NCBI RefSeq assembly: GCF_014171475.1
Contig: NZ_CP048817.1
Span: 620,001 to 684,000, forward strand
Direction: 5' to 3'
Source: Sphingomonas sp. So64.6b
GTDB taxonomy: Bacteria; Pseudomonadota; Alphaproteobacteria; Sphingomonadales; Sphingomonadaceae
Length of the DNA stretch: 64,000 bases
Shown here in pieces: positions 48,581 through 57,815 of the stretch (position 1 is the first letter of the stretch; the number at the start of each line of letters is the position of its first letter). Both the position numbers and the translations under genes were made by a program. The notes under the pieces are model-generated. The model ran no database searches. It saw only the letters and a list, made by a program, of their open reading frames with translations, and had not been told where the DNA came from.

Positions 48581-49075
48581 GTGGATCGGATCGACTATCA
48601 AGGGGACGGTATCGGGCTTGTCGATGACAAGTTCCGGGTCGCGATCCCTGCGTCGCTTCGGTCGGCGCTCGCCACCAACAGCCCCAGGGCTGACGGCAAG
48701 GACGGCGGCACTGTCATTGTCGGCGTTCACGAAAGCAGCCCCTGCCTAATCGCATATGACGAGGGCTATCGCGCTGTTCTGAAAGATCGCGCTGCCCTGC
48801 GCGAGGCCGCCTATATGGCTGAACACGGCGCGCATAACCCCAATTTCCGCCGTGAAGCGTCGCAAGGCGAGCCGGTGCCGTTCGACGGCAGCGGCCGCTT
48901 CATCATGCCCGCTTTCCCGAAATTCCACGCCAATATCGACACCAACGCGTTCTTTTACGGCACATTCGATTGCTTCGAGATCTGGGACCCCAAGACCTTG
49001 CTCGAATCCAATGTGGCCGAAGTGATGAAATCGTGCGTGCGCTTCCACTGCAAGCAGAAGGGGATCGTGTTGTGA
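48581..49075 (+). CDS. mraZ: transcriptional regulator MraZ
   Basis: 164 residues from the GTG at 48581 (an adjacent TTG at 48578 is possible; GGGG stands 9 bases before). Two AbrB-type swapped-hairpin repeats: [20 protein letters not shown] and [20 protein letters not shown], followed by [13 protein letters not shown]. MraZ is a ring-shaped DNA-binding repressor of the dcw cluster, acting on direct repeats before its own gene. Its stop overlaps rsmH by four bases, so it is the first gene of the cluster. Confidence 0.95.
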   Translation: MDRIDYQGDGIGLVDDKFRVAIPASLRSALATNSPRADGKDGGTVIVGVHESSPCLIAYDEGYRAVLKDRAALREAAYMAEHGAHNPNFRREASQGEPVPFDGSGRFIMPAFPKFHANIDTNAFFYGTFDCFEIWDPKTLLESNVAEVMKSCVRFHCKQKGIVL

Positions 49076-50043
49076 TCTCCGATGCGGCTCTCGATGCACC
49101 TCATGTGCCTGTCATGCTTGCTGAAGTCATTGACGCACTCGCCATTGCCCCCGGCGAGTGCCATGTCGACGCGACCTTCGGTGCCGGCGGCTATTCAAGG
49201 GCGATGCTTGCGGCCGGTGCGCGTGTCTATGGTTTCGATCGTGATCCGGACGCAATCGTGGCCGGCCGCGCGTTGGAAGCGGAGTCGGGCGGCGCCCTGA
49301 CACTGGTGCCTGCGACCTTCTCCGCGATGGAGGCGGAACTGGTGGCGCGCGATGCGGTGCCGGTCGACGGCGTAACGCTGGATATCGGTGTGTCATCGAT
49401 GCAGCTCGACCAGGCCGAGCGCGGTTTTTCATTCCAGACTGACGGGCCGCTCGACATGCGGATGAGTCAGGAGGGGCCGACCGCGGCGGACTTCGTCAAC
49501 ACCGCCGATGAAAGCGACATTGCCGACGTGCTGCACGACTATGGTGATGAGCCCCGTGCTCGCCGTGTCGCGCGCGCGATCGTGGCGGCACGACCGATTA
49601 CGCGGACCGGCGAGCTGGCACACGTCGTGCGCCGCGCGCTCGGCTACAAACCGCACGACAAGAAGGACCCGGCGACGCGCACCTTTCAGGCGCTGCGCAT
49701 CGAAGTCAATCGCGAGCTGGGCGAACTGGCCGATGGGCTTGCCGCAGCGGAGCGCGTGCTCAAGCCGGGCGGGACGCTGGCGGTGATCACCTTTCATTCG
49801 GGCGAGGATCGCCTGGTGAAACGGTTCCTGCGCGAGCGGAGTGGTTCGATGCCCGGCGGTTCGCGGCATCTTCCGGAGTTGTTGATCAAGGAAAAGCCGA
49901 GTTTTGAAGAGGTTGGCCGCGCAGTGCGGGCCGGCGAGGCCGAGATCGCGCGCAATCCGCGCGCGCGATCGGCGACATTGCGGACGGCGCGGCGGACGTC
50001 GGCCGCAGCGTGGTCGAGTACTGGGTCGAGTAAAGGAGCGTAA
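49072..50043 (+). CDS. rsmH: 16S rRNA (cytosine(1402)-N4)-methyltransferase
   Basis: 323 residues from the GTG at 49072, overlapping the mraZ stop (GTGA). SAM-binding motif [20 protein letters not shown], then FDRDPDAI; later [20 protein letters not shown] and the [15 protein letters not shown] motif of MraW/RsmH. It methylates C1402 of 16S rRNA in the decoding centre. The C-terminus [15 protein letters not shown] is typical. Second gene of the dcw unit. Confidence 0.97.
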   Translation: MISDAALDAPHVPVMLAEVIDALAIAPGECHVDATFGAGGYSRAMLAAGARVYGFDRDPDAIVAGRALEAESGGALTLVPATFSAMEAELVARDAVPVDGVTLDIGVSSMQLDQAERGFSFQTDGPLDMRMSQEGPTAADFVNTADESDIADVLHDYGDEPRARRVARAIVAARPITRTGELAHVVRRALGYKPHDKKDPATRTFQALRIEVNRELGELADGLAAAERVLKPGGTLAVITFHSGEDRLVKRFLRERSGSMPGGSRHLPELLIKEKPSFEEVGRAVRAGEAEIARNPRARSATLRTARRTSAAAWSSTGSSKGA

Positions 50044-50045
50044 CG

Positions 50046-50666
50046 ATGTTGACGGTGGCATGGAAAGGTCTGGGCTGGTTTCTCGGCAGCGTCGCCGTGA
50101 CTCTGGGGTTCCTGCTGGTTCCCCTGCAGGTCGCGGCGGAGCGCAAGAAGTTGGACAAGACGGTGAGCGAGATCACCCGGGCACAGCGCGATATCCGCGC
50201 GCTCGAAACCGAGTTCGAGACACGCGCGAACATCGCCCAGCTCGAAAAGTGGAACGGCGATACGCTGCGCCTCGGTGCGCCCGTGTCGATGCAGTTCATG
50301 CCCAATGAGGCGGCGCTGGCGCAGGTCGACTTCACGCGCCCTTCGCAGGGCGGTGCAGAGGTTCAGATGGCGTCGCTGGTGCCGTCGCGTGGCGAAACGA
50401 TTACGCCTGCGGTAGCGACCAGTGCCCCGGCCCCCATGGCGACCTCGACCACTGCCCGCCCCGTGATTGCTGTCGCTTCGGTCACGCCGAATCGGCTGGC
50501 AGGTCAGCAGACGGTTCAGCCGGCGGGCGTGATTGCGCCAGTGCGTACCGCGACGATCAAGCGTCCGAAGCTTCAGGCCGTGGCGATGCTCGATCGCCAG
50601 TTGCTCAGCGATTCGGTCCTGGGTGACTTGGCCACCGGCGCCTCGCGGGAGGCACGCCTGCGGTGA
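50046..50666 (+). CDS. ftsL: FtsL-like cell division protein (long form)
   Basis: 206 residues, starting 3 bases after rsmH. One transmembrane helix (LGWFLGSVAVTLGFLLVPLQ) is followed by a coiled coil with heptads (AERKKLDKTVSEITRAQRDI, RALETEFETRANIAQLEKWN), then the LGAPVSMQFMPNEAALA region, the usual end of FtsL. A further 90 residues rich in Ala/Thr/Pro form an extension not found in classical FtsL (about 100-120 residues). The place between rsmH and ftsI and the topology support FtsL, which with FtsB and FtsQ activates FtsWI. Confidence 0.82.
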   Translation: MLTVAWKGLGWFLGSVAVTLGFLLVPLQVAAERKKLDKTVSEITRAQRDIRALETEFETRANIAQLEKWNGDTLRLGAPVSMQFMPNEAALAQVDFTRPSQGGAEVQMASLVPSRGETITPAVATSAPAPMATSTTARPVIAVASVTPNRLAGQQTVQPAGVIAPVRTATIKRPKLQAVAMLDRQLLSDSVLGDLATGASREARLR

Positions 50667-52396
50667 GTGTGCTCGTCGCCCGTCCCTTGCCGCAACGGCG
50701 CCTGACCGGCCAGCGCCATGCGCTGGTCGCGACCGCGCATATGCGGCTGATGATCCTGATGCTGCTGTTCGCCGCCGCGATCGCGGTGGTGCTGATCCGG
50801 CTCGCGGTGTTCGGCCTGTTCGCCGAAGCGTCCACGCCGCGTCTCGCGCAGATCGGGCCGGATTGGGCGCGGGGCGATATCGTCGATCGCAATGGCGAAC
50901 CGCTGGCGCGTACGATCGAGGCCTGGGCGATCGGAGTCCATCCCGGCAAGCTGCTTGGCGACAAGCATGAACTCGCGGCGCGTCTGGCCGAACTGATGCC
51001 GACGCATGACGCCGGCTGGTTCTATCAGCGGCTGATGCTGGGCGTGAACTTCACCTTTCTGGAACATCACGCTTCGCCGTCGCTGGTCGAGCAGGTTCAT
51101 GCGCTGGGCGAGCCGGCGCTGGTCTTCGATAAGGAAGCCGCGCGGCTTTATCCACAGACCACGCTGGCCGCGCATGTTCTCGGCTTTCTCGGCCAGAACA
51201 AGAATGACAAGCGCATCATCGAAGGACAAGGCGGAATCGAGCGCGCGTTCGAGGAGCGGCTGACCGATCCGGTGCAGCGCGGTACGCCGCTGGCGCTGTC
51301 GATCGATTACCGCGTGCAGGCGGCGATGGAGAGTGAGCTGGGCGCGGCGATGGCGTCGTTCCAGGCCAGGGGTGCAACCGGCGTGGTGCTCGACGTGCAT
51401 ACCGGGGAGATCATTTCGATGGTATCCCTGCCGGTGTTCAACCCCAACAAGGTCGGCGCAGCCAACCGGGAATCTCTGCGCAACAATGTGACGCAGAGCG
51501 TCTATGAGCTAGGCTCGACCTTCAAGCCGATCACCATGGCCGCGGCGATCGAAAGCGGCGTGGTGACGTCGATGTCGAAGCGTTACGACGCGACTCAGCC
51601 GCTGCACGTTGGCGGTTTCACGATCCATGACGATCATTCGCAGAAACGTTTCCTCAACGTGCCCGAGACGCTGATCCATTCGTCGAACATCGTCACTGCG
51701 CGGATCGCCGACGAAATCGGCAAGGACCGCATGCAGGCGATGTTCAAGGCGATGGGTTTCGACGCCAAGCCCGATATCGAGATCCGCGAGAAGCAGAAGC
51801 CGATCTGGCCGGTGTTCTGGGCGCGCACCACGGTGATGACCACGGGTTACGGGCACGGTATCGCGGTGACGCCGCTGCACCTCGCCAACGCCTATGCGAC
51901 ATTGGTCAATGGCGGCATCTGGCGGCCGACGACCCTGGTCAAGGTCGCGCCGGGCAAGGCGCCGACCGGCCGCCGCGTCCTCTCCGAGGCGACCAGCGCG
52001 CGGATGCGCCAGCTGTTGCGGCTGATCGTGACGCAAGGGACCGGCCGCAAGGGTGAAGCGCCGGGTTACCGCGTCGGCGGCAAAACCGGCACTGCCGAGG
52101 TTGCCGGTGCGGGCGGGTATTCGAAGAAGGCCAATGTCTCGACCTTCGCTGCGGCTTTCCCAATGGACGCGCCGCGCTATGTGGTGGTGGCGATGCTCGA
52201 TTCTCCCATTGGCAATGCTCAGTCCTTCGGTCTGACCACCGCCGCCTGGACGGCGGCGCCGGTGGTCAGCCGTGTGATCACGCGTACCGGTTCGATGCTC
52301 GGTGTGATGCCAGACAATGGCCGCGATGTTGACGTGTCCGACCTGCTGCCCTTGCTGTGGCATGCGCCGGGCGAAAATACGGCTGATCCGGAATGA
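50663..52396 (+). CDS. ftsI: peptidoglycan transpeptidase FtsI (PBP3)
   Basis: 577 residues, GTG start overlapping ftsL. An N-terminal membrane anchor (MLLFAAAIAVVLIRLAVFGL) is followed by the pedestal and the transpeptidase domain: SxxK at S285-T-F-K288, SSN at 340-342 and KTGT at 474-477. All three penicillin-binding motifs are intact. It cross-links septal peptidoglycan together with FtsW. Its stop overlaps the murE start by four bases. Confidence 0.96.
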   Translation: MSVLVARPLPQRRLTGQRHALVATAHMRLMILMLLFAAAIAVVLIRLAVFGLFAEASTPRLAQIGPDWARGDIVDRNGEPLARTIEAWAIGVHPGKLLGDKHELAARLAELMPTHDAGWFYQRLMLGVNFTFLEHHASPSLVEQVHALGEPALVFDKEAARLYPQTTLAAHVLGFLGQNKNDKRIIEGQGGIERAFEERLTDPVQRGTPLALSIDYRVQAAMESELGAAMASFQARGATGVVLDVHTGEIISMVSLPVFNPNKVGAANRESLRNNVTQSVYELGSTFKPITMAAAIESGVVTSMSKRYDATQPLHVGGFTIHDDHSQKRFLNVPETLIHSSNIVTARIADEIGKDRMQAMFKAMGFDAKPDIEIREKQKPIWPVFWARTTVMTTGYGHGIAVTPLHLANAYATLVNGGIWRPTTLVKVAPGKAPTGRRVLSEATSARMRQLLRLIVTQGTGRKGEAPGYRVGGKTGTAEVAGAGGYSKKANVSTFAAAFPMDAPRYVVVAMLDSPIGNAQSFGLTTAAWTAAPVVSRVITRTGSMLGVMPDNGRDVDVSDLLPLLWHAPGENTADPE

Positions 52397-53808
52397 AGCT
52401 CGGCACGCTGACCGGTGGCGGCGAGACCGGCACGGTCAGCGGCTTCGCGATCGACCATCGCAAGGTGGCGAACGGCACGATCTTCGGCGCATTCGAGGGC
52501 GCGAAGGTCAATGGCGAGGATTTCATTCCCTCGGCGGTGACATCGGGCGCGATCGCGGTGGTTGCCCGGCCCGAAGCGAAAGTGCTCGGTGCGGTGCATA
52601 TCGCCGATGCCAATCCGCGCCGGAAATTCGCTCAACTGGCGGCGCGTTTCTTTGCGCCGTTCCCCGAAACGGCGGTTGCGGTGACGGGGACCAATGGCAA
52701 GACCTCGACCGTCGAAATGGTGCGGCAGTTGTGGCGCATGTCCGGTTATCATGCCGCGTCGATCGGCACCCTTGGCGTGACGACGGCCGATGACCGGGTG
52801 TCGACCGGTCTGACCACGCCGGACATCGTGACTTTCCTGTCCAACGTCGCGGGTCTGGCGCGAGAGGGCGTGAGCCATGTCGCATTCGAGGCATCGAGCC
52901 ACGGCCTGTCGCAATATCGCACCGAGGGGCTGCCGGTACGCGCGGCGGCGTTCACCAATCTCAGCCGCGACCACCTCGATTATCACGGCACGATGGAGGC
53001 TTATCTCGAGGCCAAATTGCGGTTGTTTTCCGAAATACTCGAAGCCGATGGCGTGGCGGTGGTGTGGGCCGACGATCCGAGTTCGGCACGCGTCGCGGGG
53101 ATTGCGAAAGCGCGCGGCATCCGCCTCATCAGCGTTGGTACGCAGGGCGAGACATTGAAGCTGGTGTCGCGCGACCCGACCCTGCTTGGCCAGGGGCTGG
53201 TGATCGAGGCCGGGGGCAAGTCATACAAGATCAATCTGCCGCTGATCGGCGCCTATCAGGTGGCCAACGCACTAACCTCGGCTGGCTTGGTCATCGCGAC
53301 CGGCGGCGATGTCGCCGCGACGCTGACGGCGTTGTCGCGGTTGCAGCCGGTGCGTGGGCGGCTCGAGCGTGCGGTGATCGCGCGGTCGGGCGCGCCGGTC
53401 TATGTCGATTATGCGCACACGCCGGATGCGCTCGAAGCAGCGATCGCCGCGCTCAAGCCGCATGCGGCGGGGCGGCTGATCGTGGTATTCGGCGCTGGCG
53501 GCGACCGCGATCAGGGCAAGAGATCGGCAATGGGCGCGATCGCCGCGGCGATGGCGGACAAGGTGATCGTGACCGACGACAATCCGCGTTCCGAAGATGC
53601 GGCGGTAATCCGCGCGATGGTGATGCAGGGCGCGCCGGGAGCAACGGAGATCGGGTCGCGGCGCGACGCGATCGGCGCGGCGATCACTGAGGCCGGGCCT
53701 CAGGACATCGTGCTGGTTGCCGGCAAGGGGCATGAGCAAGGGCAGATCGTCGGCGACATGGTGCTGCCGTTCGACGATGTCGGCGTCGCGCGGGAGATGG
53801 CAGCGTGA
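52393..53808 (+). CDS. murE: UDP-MurNAc-L-Ala-D-Glu:meso-DAP ligase
   Basis: 471 residues. ATP site AVTGTNGKTSTVEMV (Lys about 103), the carbamylated-Lys region EASSHGLSQYR, RDHLDYHGTMEAYLEAK and the C-terminal VIVTDDNPRSEDAAVIR. The DNPR motif indicates meso-diaminopimelate as the added amino acid, as expected in Gram-negatives. It acts in the cytosol on UDP-MurNAc-dipeptide. The usual close murE-murF link is broken by a 157-base gap with a palindromic repeat. Confidence 0.96.
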   Translation: MKLGTLTGGGETGTVSGFAIDHRKVANGTIFGAFEGAKVNGEDFIPSAVTSGAIAVVARPEAKVLGAVHIADANPRRKFAQLAARFFAPFPETAVAVTGTNGKTSTVEMVRQLWRMSGYHAASIGTLGVTTADDRVSTGLTTPDIVTFLSNVAGLAREGVSHVAFEASSHGLSQYRTEGLPVRAAAFTNLSRDHLDYHGTMEAYLEAKLRLFSEILEADGVAVVWADDPSSARVAGIAKARGIRLISVGTQGETLKLVSRDPTLLGQGLVIEAGGKSYKINLPLIGAYQVANALTSAGLVIATGGDVAATLTALSRLQPVRGRLERAVIARSGAPVYVDYAHTPDALEAAIAALKPHAAGRLIVVFGAGGDRDQGKRSAMGAIAAAMADKVIVTDDNPRSEDAAVIRAMVMQGAPGATEIGSRRDAIGAAITEAGPQDIVLVAGKGHEQGQIVGDMVLPFDDVGVAREMAA

Positions 53809-53830
53809 CGGCATTTTGCAGTTCTTTTCC

Positions 53831-53963
53831 GCTCTCCCCTTGTGGGAGAGAGAGGGGCCCGTCGCTCTTGCGATGGGAGGGTGAGGGGGACAGCCTTGGC
53901 GGTTCCGTACATCATTCCCCCTCATCCGGCCCTTCGGGCCACCTTCCCCCACAGGGGGAGAAG
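53831..53963. repeat. palindromic repeat element between murE and murF
   Basis: About 133 bp, beginning CTCTCCCCTTGTGGGAGAG (hairpin), a GGGAGGGTGAGGGGG arm with a CCCCCTCATCC partner arm, and ending CCTTCCCCCACAGGGGGAGA. It has the layout of the rpoB-rpoC element. The last palindrome directly carries the murF ribosome binding site (GGGGGAGAAGGA, ending at 53965). Confidence 0.75.
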
Positions 53964-53965
53964 GA
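53951..53965 (+). promoter_or_regulatory. murF ribosome binding site inside the repeat palindrome
   Basis: AGGGGGAGAAGGA stands immediately before the murF ATG at 53966. The same bases form the right arm of the CCCCC-aca-GGGGG hairpin of the repeat, so opening the hairpin would be needed for ribosome loading. This decides the ATG at 53966 as start. Confidence 0.65.
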
Positions 53966-55363
53966 ATGACGCTTTGGAACTCAGCCGAAATCGCTGCTGC
54001 AACCGGTGGCGTTGCCTCGGGCGACTTTACCGCGACCGGCGTCACCTTCGATTCGCGCGAAGTTAGCCCCGGCGATCTGTTCATCGCGCTGTCGGGCGAA
54101 GCGACCGACGGGCATAAATTCCTCGATCAGGCCTCCGAGCGGGGAGCGTCGGGTGCGATCGTCGCGCAAGCGACGACGCACCCGCATGCCCCGGGGTTTG
54201 CTTTGCCGCATGTTCTTGTCCCCGACACGATGGCGGCGCTCGAAGCGCTGGCGATCGCGTCGCGCGCGCGGAGCAGGGCACAGATTATCGGTGTGACCGG
54301 GTCGGTCGGCAAGACCAGCACAAAGGAAGCGCTGTTCGCCGCGCTCGATCGGGGCGATCCGGGCGCGGCGCATCGGTCGGTCAAGAGCTACAATAATCAC
54401 ACCGGCGTGCCGCTGAGCCTTGCCCGTATGCCGGCCGAAGCGCGTTTCGGGGTGTTCGAGATGGGCATGAATCATGCCGGCGAGCTGGCGCATCTGACGA
54501 CCCTGGTTCGCCCCAATGTCGCGATGGTCACCGCGATCGCGCCGGCACACACCGCATTCTTCCCCAACGAATCCGCCATCGCCGATGCCAAGGGCGAGAT
54601 TTTTGCCGGGCTCGAGCCGGGCGGGATGGCGATCATCCCATTCGACAGCCCGCACCGTGACCGGTTGATCGCCGCCGCGCTGCCGCATGCCGACCGGGTC
54701 GTCACGTTCGGGCTCGATGACGGTGCCGATGTTCGTGCGATCGAGACGATGCGCCTGTCGACCGGTGCCACCTTCGTCACGGCGCGAGTCGGCGAGCGGG
54801 AATTGAGCTTCACCATGGCGCAGCCGGGGCTGCACTGGGTCTCCAATGCGCTGGGCGTCCTCGCGGCGGTCGATGCGGTCGGCGGCGATCTGGCGCTGGC
54901 GGGGCTTGCACTTGCCGAGCTTGGCGGGATGCAGGGGCGCGGCGCGCGCTTGATGGCGAAGATCGCGGGCGGTGAAGCGCTGGTGATCGACGAGAGTTAT
55001 AATGCCAACCCGTCATCGATGCGCGCAACGCTTGCTGTACTCGGTGCGGAGACGGTGCAGCGCAAGATCGCGGTGCTCGGCGAGATGCGCGAACTGGGTG
55101 AAGCGAGTGCGGCCTATCATGCCGCTTTGGCCGATCCAATCGACGAAGCGGGCGTGGCGTACGCCGTACTGGTCGGTCCGGAAATGCTGCACCTCGCGAA
55201 CGCGCTTGAGGGTCGCGTGCAATTCGTTCATGTGCCCGACACCGCTGCCGCCCGAACGAACCTGATGAAAATATTGGCGCCGGGCGATGCGGTGCTCATC
55301 AAGGGATCGAACGGAGTGGGGCTTTCGGCATTGGTCGCAAGCCTCGCGAACGGGACAGCATAA
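53966..55363 (+). CDS. murF: UDP-MurNAc-tripeptide:D-Ala-D-Ala ligase
   Basis: 465 residues. N-terminal UDP-binding part with [20 protein letters not shown], the ATP site [20 protein letters not shown] (Lys in GKTS), [29 protein letters not shown] and the C-terminal [19 protein letters not shown]. It attaches the D-Ala-D-Ala dipeptide in the cytosol. Its stop TAA shares one base with the mraY ATG. Confidence 0.96.
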   Translation: MTLWNSAEIAAATGGVASGDFTATGVTFDSREVSPGDLFIALSGEATDGHKFLDQASERGASGAIVAQATTHPHAPGFALPHVLVPDTMAALEALAIASRARSRAQIIGVTGSVGKTSTKEALFAALDRGDPGAAHRSVKSYNNHTGVPLSLARMPAEARFGVFEMGMNHAGELAHLTTLVRPNVAMVTAIAPAHTAFFPNESAIADAKGEIFAGLEPGGMAIIPFDSPHRDRLIAAALPHADRVVTFGLDDGADVRAIETMRLSTGATFVTARVGERELSFTMAQPGLHWVSNALGVLAAVDAVGGDLALAGLALAELGGMQGRGARLMAKIAGGEALVIDESYNANPSSMRATLAVLGAETVQRKIAVLGEMRELGEASAAYHAALADPIDEAGVAYAVLVGPEMLHLANALEGRVQFVHVPDTAAARTNLMKILAPGDAVLIKGSNGVGLSALVASLANGTA

Positions 55364-56433
55364 TGCTTTATTTCATCGCCGAGTATCTGGGCTTTCCCGG
55401 GGCACTGAACCTTATCCGCTATTTGTCATTCCGCTCCGGCGGCGCGGTGGCGACGGCCCTGGTAATCGGGTTGATCATCGGACCGAAGTTCATCGGCTGG
55501 TTGCGGGTGCGCCAGGGCAAGGGACAGCCGATCCGCAGCGACGGGCCGCAGACTCATCTCGCCAAGCGCGGCACGCCGACGATGGGCGGGCTGATGATCC
55601 TGACCTCGATGGTGCTGTCGATCCTGTTGTGGATGGATCTCAGCAATCCGTTCGTCTGGGCCTGTCTGTTCGTGACCCTCGGTTTCGGTGCGATCGGTTT
55701 CCTCGACGATTATGACAAAGTGAAAAAGGCGAGCACGGCGGGCGTTTCCGGGCGGATGCGGTTGCTCGGTGAATTCGCCATTGCCGGCATCGCGAGCTGG
55801 ATCATCATCGGGCAGAACGGCACGCACCTCTATGTGCCGTTCTTCAGTGGCGTGTCGCTCGATCTCGGCTATTTCTACATTCTGTTTGCGGCATTCACGA
55901 TCGTCGCGTTCGGCAATGCGGTGAATTTGACCGATGGACTCGATGGGCTGGCGACCATGCCGGTGATCATCGCCGCGGTCGCGTTCATGATCATCGTGTA
56001 CCTTGCCGGTAACGCCAAATTCGCCACCTATCTCGGCATTCCGCATGTCCGCATGGCGGGCGATCTGGCGATCTTCTGCGGCGCTATCGTCGGCGCGGGG
56101 CTGGCCTTTCTCTGGTTCAACGCCCCGCCGGCGGCGGTGTTCATGGGTGATACCGGCAGCCTTGCACTGGGTGGCGCACTCGGCGCGATCGCGGTCGTCG
56201 CACATCACGAACTGGTACTTGGTATTATCGGCGGGCTGTTCGTGGTCGAGGCGCTGAGCGTCATTATCCAGGTCTTTTTCTATAAACGAACCGGCCGGCG
56301 CGTGTTCAAGATGGCGCCGATTCATCACCATTTCGAGCAACTGGGCTGGAGTGAGCCGACCGTCGTGATCCGTTTCTGGATCATAGCGCTGGTGCTCGCA
56401 CTGGCCGGACTTTCGACGCTGAAGCTCAGGTGA
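55363..56433 (+). CDS. mraY: phospho-MurNAc-pentapeptide transferase
   Basis: 356 residues, about ten transmembrane helices. Catalytic aspartates are in [14 protein letters not shown], then [20 protein letters not shown] and the C-terminal [13 protein letters not shown] with the conserved His triplet. Substrate loop [12 protein letters not shown] is present. It makes lipid I at the inner membrane by moving phospho-MurNAc-pentapeptide to undecaprenyl phosphate. The stop overlaps murD by 4 bases. Confidence 0.97.
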   Translation: MLYFIAEYLGFPGALNLIRYLSFRSGGAVATALVIGLIIGPKFIGWLRVRQGKGQPIRSDGPQTHLAKRGTPTMGGLMILTSMVLSILLWMDLSNPFVWACLFVTLGFGAIGFLDDYDKVKKASTAGVSGRMRLLGEFAIAGIASWIIIGQNGTHLYVPFFSGVSLDLGYFYILFAAFTIVAFGNAVNLTDGLDGLATMPVIIAAVAFMIIVYLAGNAKFATYLGIPHVRMAGDLAIFCGAIVGAGLAFLWFNAPPAAVFMGDTGSLALGGALGAIAVVAHHELVLGIIGGLFVVEALSVIIQVFFYKRTGRRVFKMAPIHHHFEQLGWSEPTVVIRFWIIALVLALAGLSTLKLR

Positions 56434-57815
56434 TCACATCGCCGATCTGGCGCGGCAAACGCTTCGCGGTCCTGGGGCTGGCGCGCTCCGGAGTGGCAAC
56501 GGTGCGCGCCTTGGTGGCGAGCGGGGCTGAAGTCGTTGCGTGGGACGCGAAGGAGACGGCTCGGGACGGTCTGCTTACTCCCTCTTTCCTCCGGGGAGAG
56601 GGTAGGGGAGAGGGGCTGTCGCAAGCGACACCTCTCGCTACTGCCCCTCTCCCAACCCTCTCCCCGGCGGGAAGAGGGCTTTTGGAGTTCGCCGATCCGG
56701 AAACTATCGATCTTGCCGGCTTTGACGGACTGGTCGTGTCGCCCGGCGTGCCGATCAATCGCCACCCGGTGGCTGGCAAGGCGCTTGCGGCCAGTGTTCC
56801 GATCATCGGGGACATCGAATTGTTTGCCCAGGCGCGGGGCGATCTGCCGGCGCACAAGGTTGTCGGAATCACCGGTACCAACGGCAAATCGACCACTACC
56901 GCGCTGATCCATCACATCCTCGAAACCGCCGGCATCCCGGCGCGGCTCGGCGGCAATATCGGCAAGCCGATTCTCGGCGAGGAGCCGCTGTCAGCGGGCG
57001 GCGTCTATGTGCTTGAACTGTCGAGCTACCAGATCGACCTCACCTTCAGCCTCGATTGCGATGTCGCGATTCTGCTCAACATCACGCCCGACCATCTCGA
57101 CCGCTATGACGGGTTTGCAGGCTATGCCGCATCCAAGGCGCGGCTGTTCTCCATGCAATCGCCGGAGCATGCCGCGATCATCGGTATCGGCGACACTGCA
57201 TCGGCGCAGATCGCGCGCGGCCTGTCGGCGCGGGGGGAGCGCCTCACCAAGATCGCGCCTGGCGTGTGCATGGATCAGTCGCGCTGGCCCTCGCTGCAAG
57301 GTCCGCACAACGCGCAGAACGCGCTCGCCGCCATCGCCGCGTGCCAGGCGCTTGGCGTGAGCGAGGCGCTGATCGACCAGGGTCTGGAAAGCTTCAAGGG
57401 CTTGCCGCACCGCATGGAGCTGGTCGCGGCACGCAACGGCGTTGCCTTCGTCAATGACAGCAAGGCGACCAATCCGGATTCGACCGCGCCGGCTTTGGCC
57501 GCGTTCGATCGCATTCACTGGATCCTCGGCGGGCAGGCCAAGTCGGACGATCTCGACGCCTGCGCGCCGCATTTTGGCAATATCGCGAGCGCCTACACGA
57601 TCGGCGAGGCAGGACCGCGCTTCGCCGCCTTGCTCGCCGGCAAATTCCCGGTCGAACAGAGCGGCACGCTCGCTGCCGCGGTGATCAGTGCCGCAAACCA
57701 TGCCGTGTCGGGTGAGACGGTGCTGCTATCGCCGGCGTGCGCCTCGTTCGACCAGTTCCGCGATTTCGAAGATCGTGGCGACGCGTTCCGCGCAGCTGTG
57801 GCAGCGCTGGCATGA
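56430..57815 (+). CDS. murD: UDP-MurNAc-L-alanine:D-glutamate ligase with an internal repeat-derived insert
   Basis: 461 residues, GTG start overlapping mraY. N-terminal Rossmann part ([20 protein letters not shown]), ATP site [20 protein letters not shown], then [20 protein letters not shown], and [16 protein letters not shown] near the C-terminal domain. Residues about 48-84 ([29 protein letters not shown]) are encoded by a palindromic repeat at 56578-56678, in a loop of the N-terminal domain between the strand AWDA and the segment [20 protein letters not shown]. The frame is not broken, the motifs are intact and the protein is about 20 residues longer than usual. The insert most likely loops out. 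Confidence 0.95.
   Translation: MITSPIWRGKRFAVLGLARSGVATVRALVASGAEVVAWDAKETARDGLLTPSFLRGEGRGEGLSQATPLATAPLPTLSPAGRGLLEFADPETIDLAGFDGLVVSPGVPINRHPVAGKALAASVPIIGDIELFAQARGDLPAHKVVGITGTNGKSTTTALIHHILETAGIPARLGGNIGKPILGEEPLSAGGVYVLELSSYQIDLTFSLDCDVAILLNITPDHLDRYDGFAGYAASKARLFSMQSPEHAAIIGIGDTASAQIARGLSARGERLTKIAPGVCMDQSRWPSLQGPHNAQNALAAIAACQALGVSEALIDQGLESFKGLPHRMELVAARNGVAFVNDSKATNPDSTAPALAAFDRIHWILGGQAKSDDLDACAPHFGNIASAYTIGEAGPRFAALLAGKFPVEQSGTLAAAVISAANHAVSGETVLLSPACASFDQFRDFEDRGDAFRAAVAALA
56578..56678. repeat. palindromic repeat inserted in frame within murD
   Basis: The left arm CCGGGGAGAGGG-taggggagagggg (56591-56615) and the right arm (56643-56667) are near-perfect inverted repeats of 25 bp (one indel/mismatch), around a central TGTCGC-aa-GCGACA hairpin (56617-56630). 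The outer parts CTCCCTCTTTCCTCC and GCGGGAAGAGGG complete the unit. It resembles the intergenic elements at 7272-7405 and 53831-53963, with the same CTCTCCC/GGGAGAG theme, but here it lies inside coding sequence and is translated. Confidence 0.85.

Noticed and set aside
56578..56678. Assembly error or frameshift in murD
   Set aside because: The frame is continuous through the repeat, conserved MurD segments are present on both sides and the start/stop overlaps with neighbours are normal.
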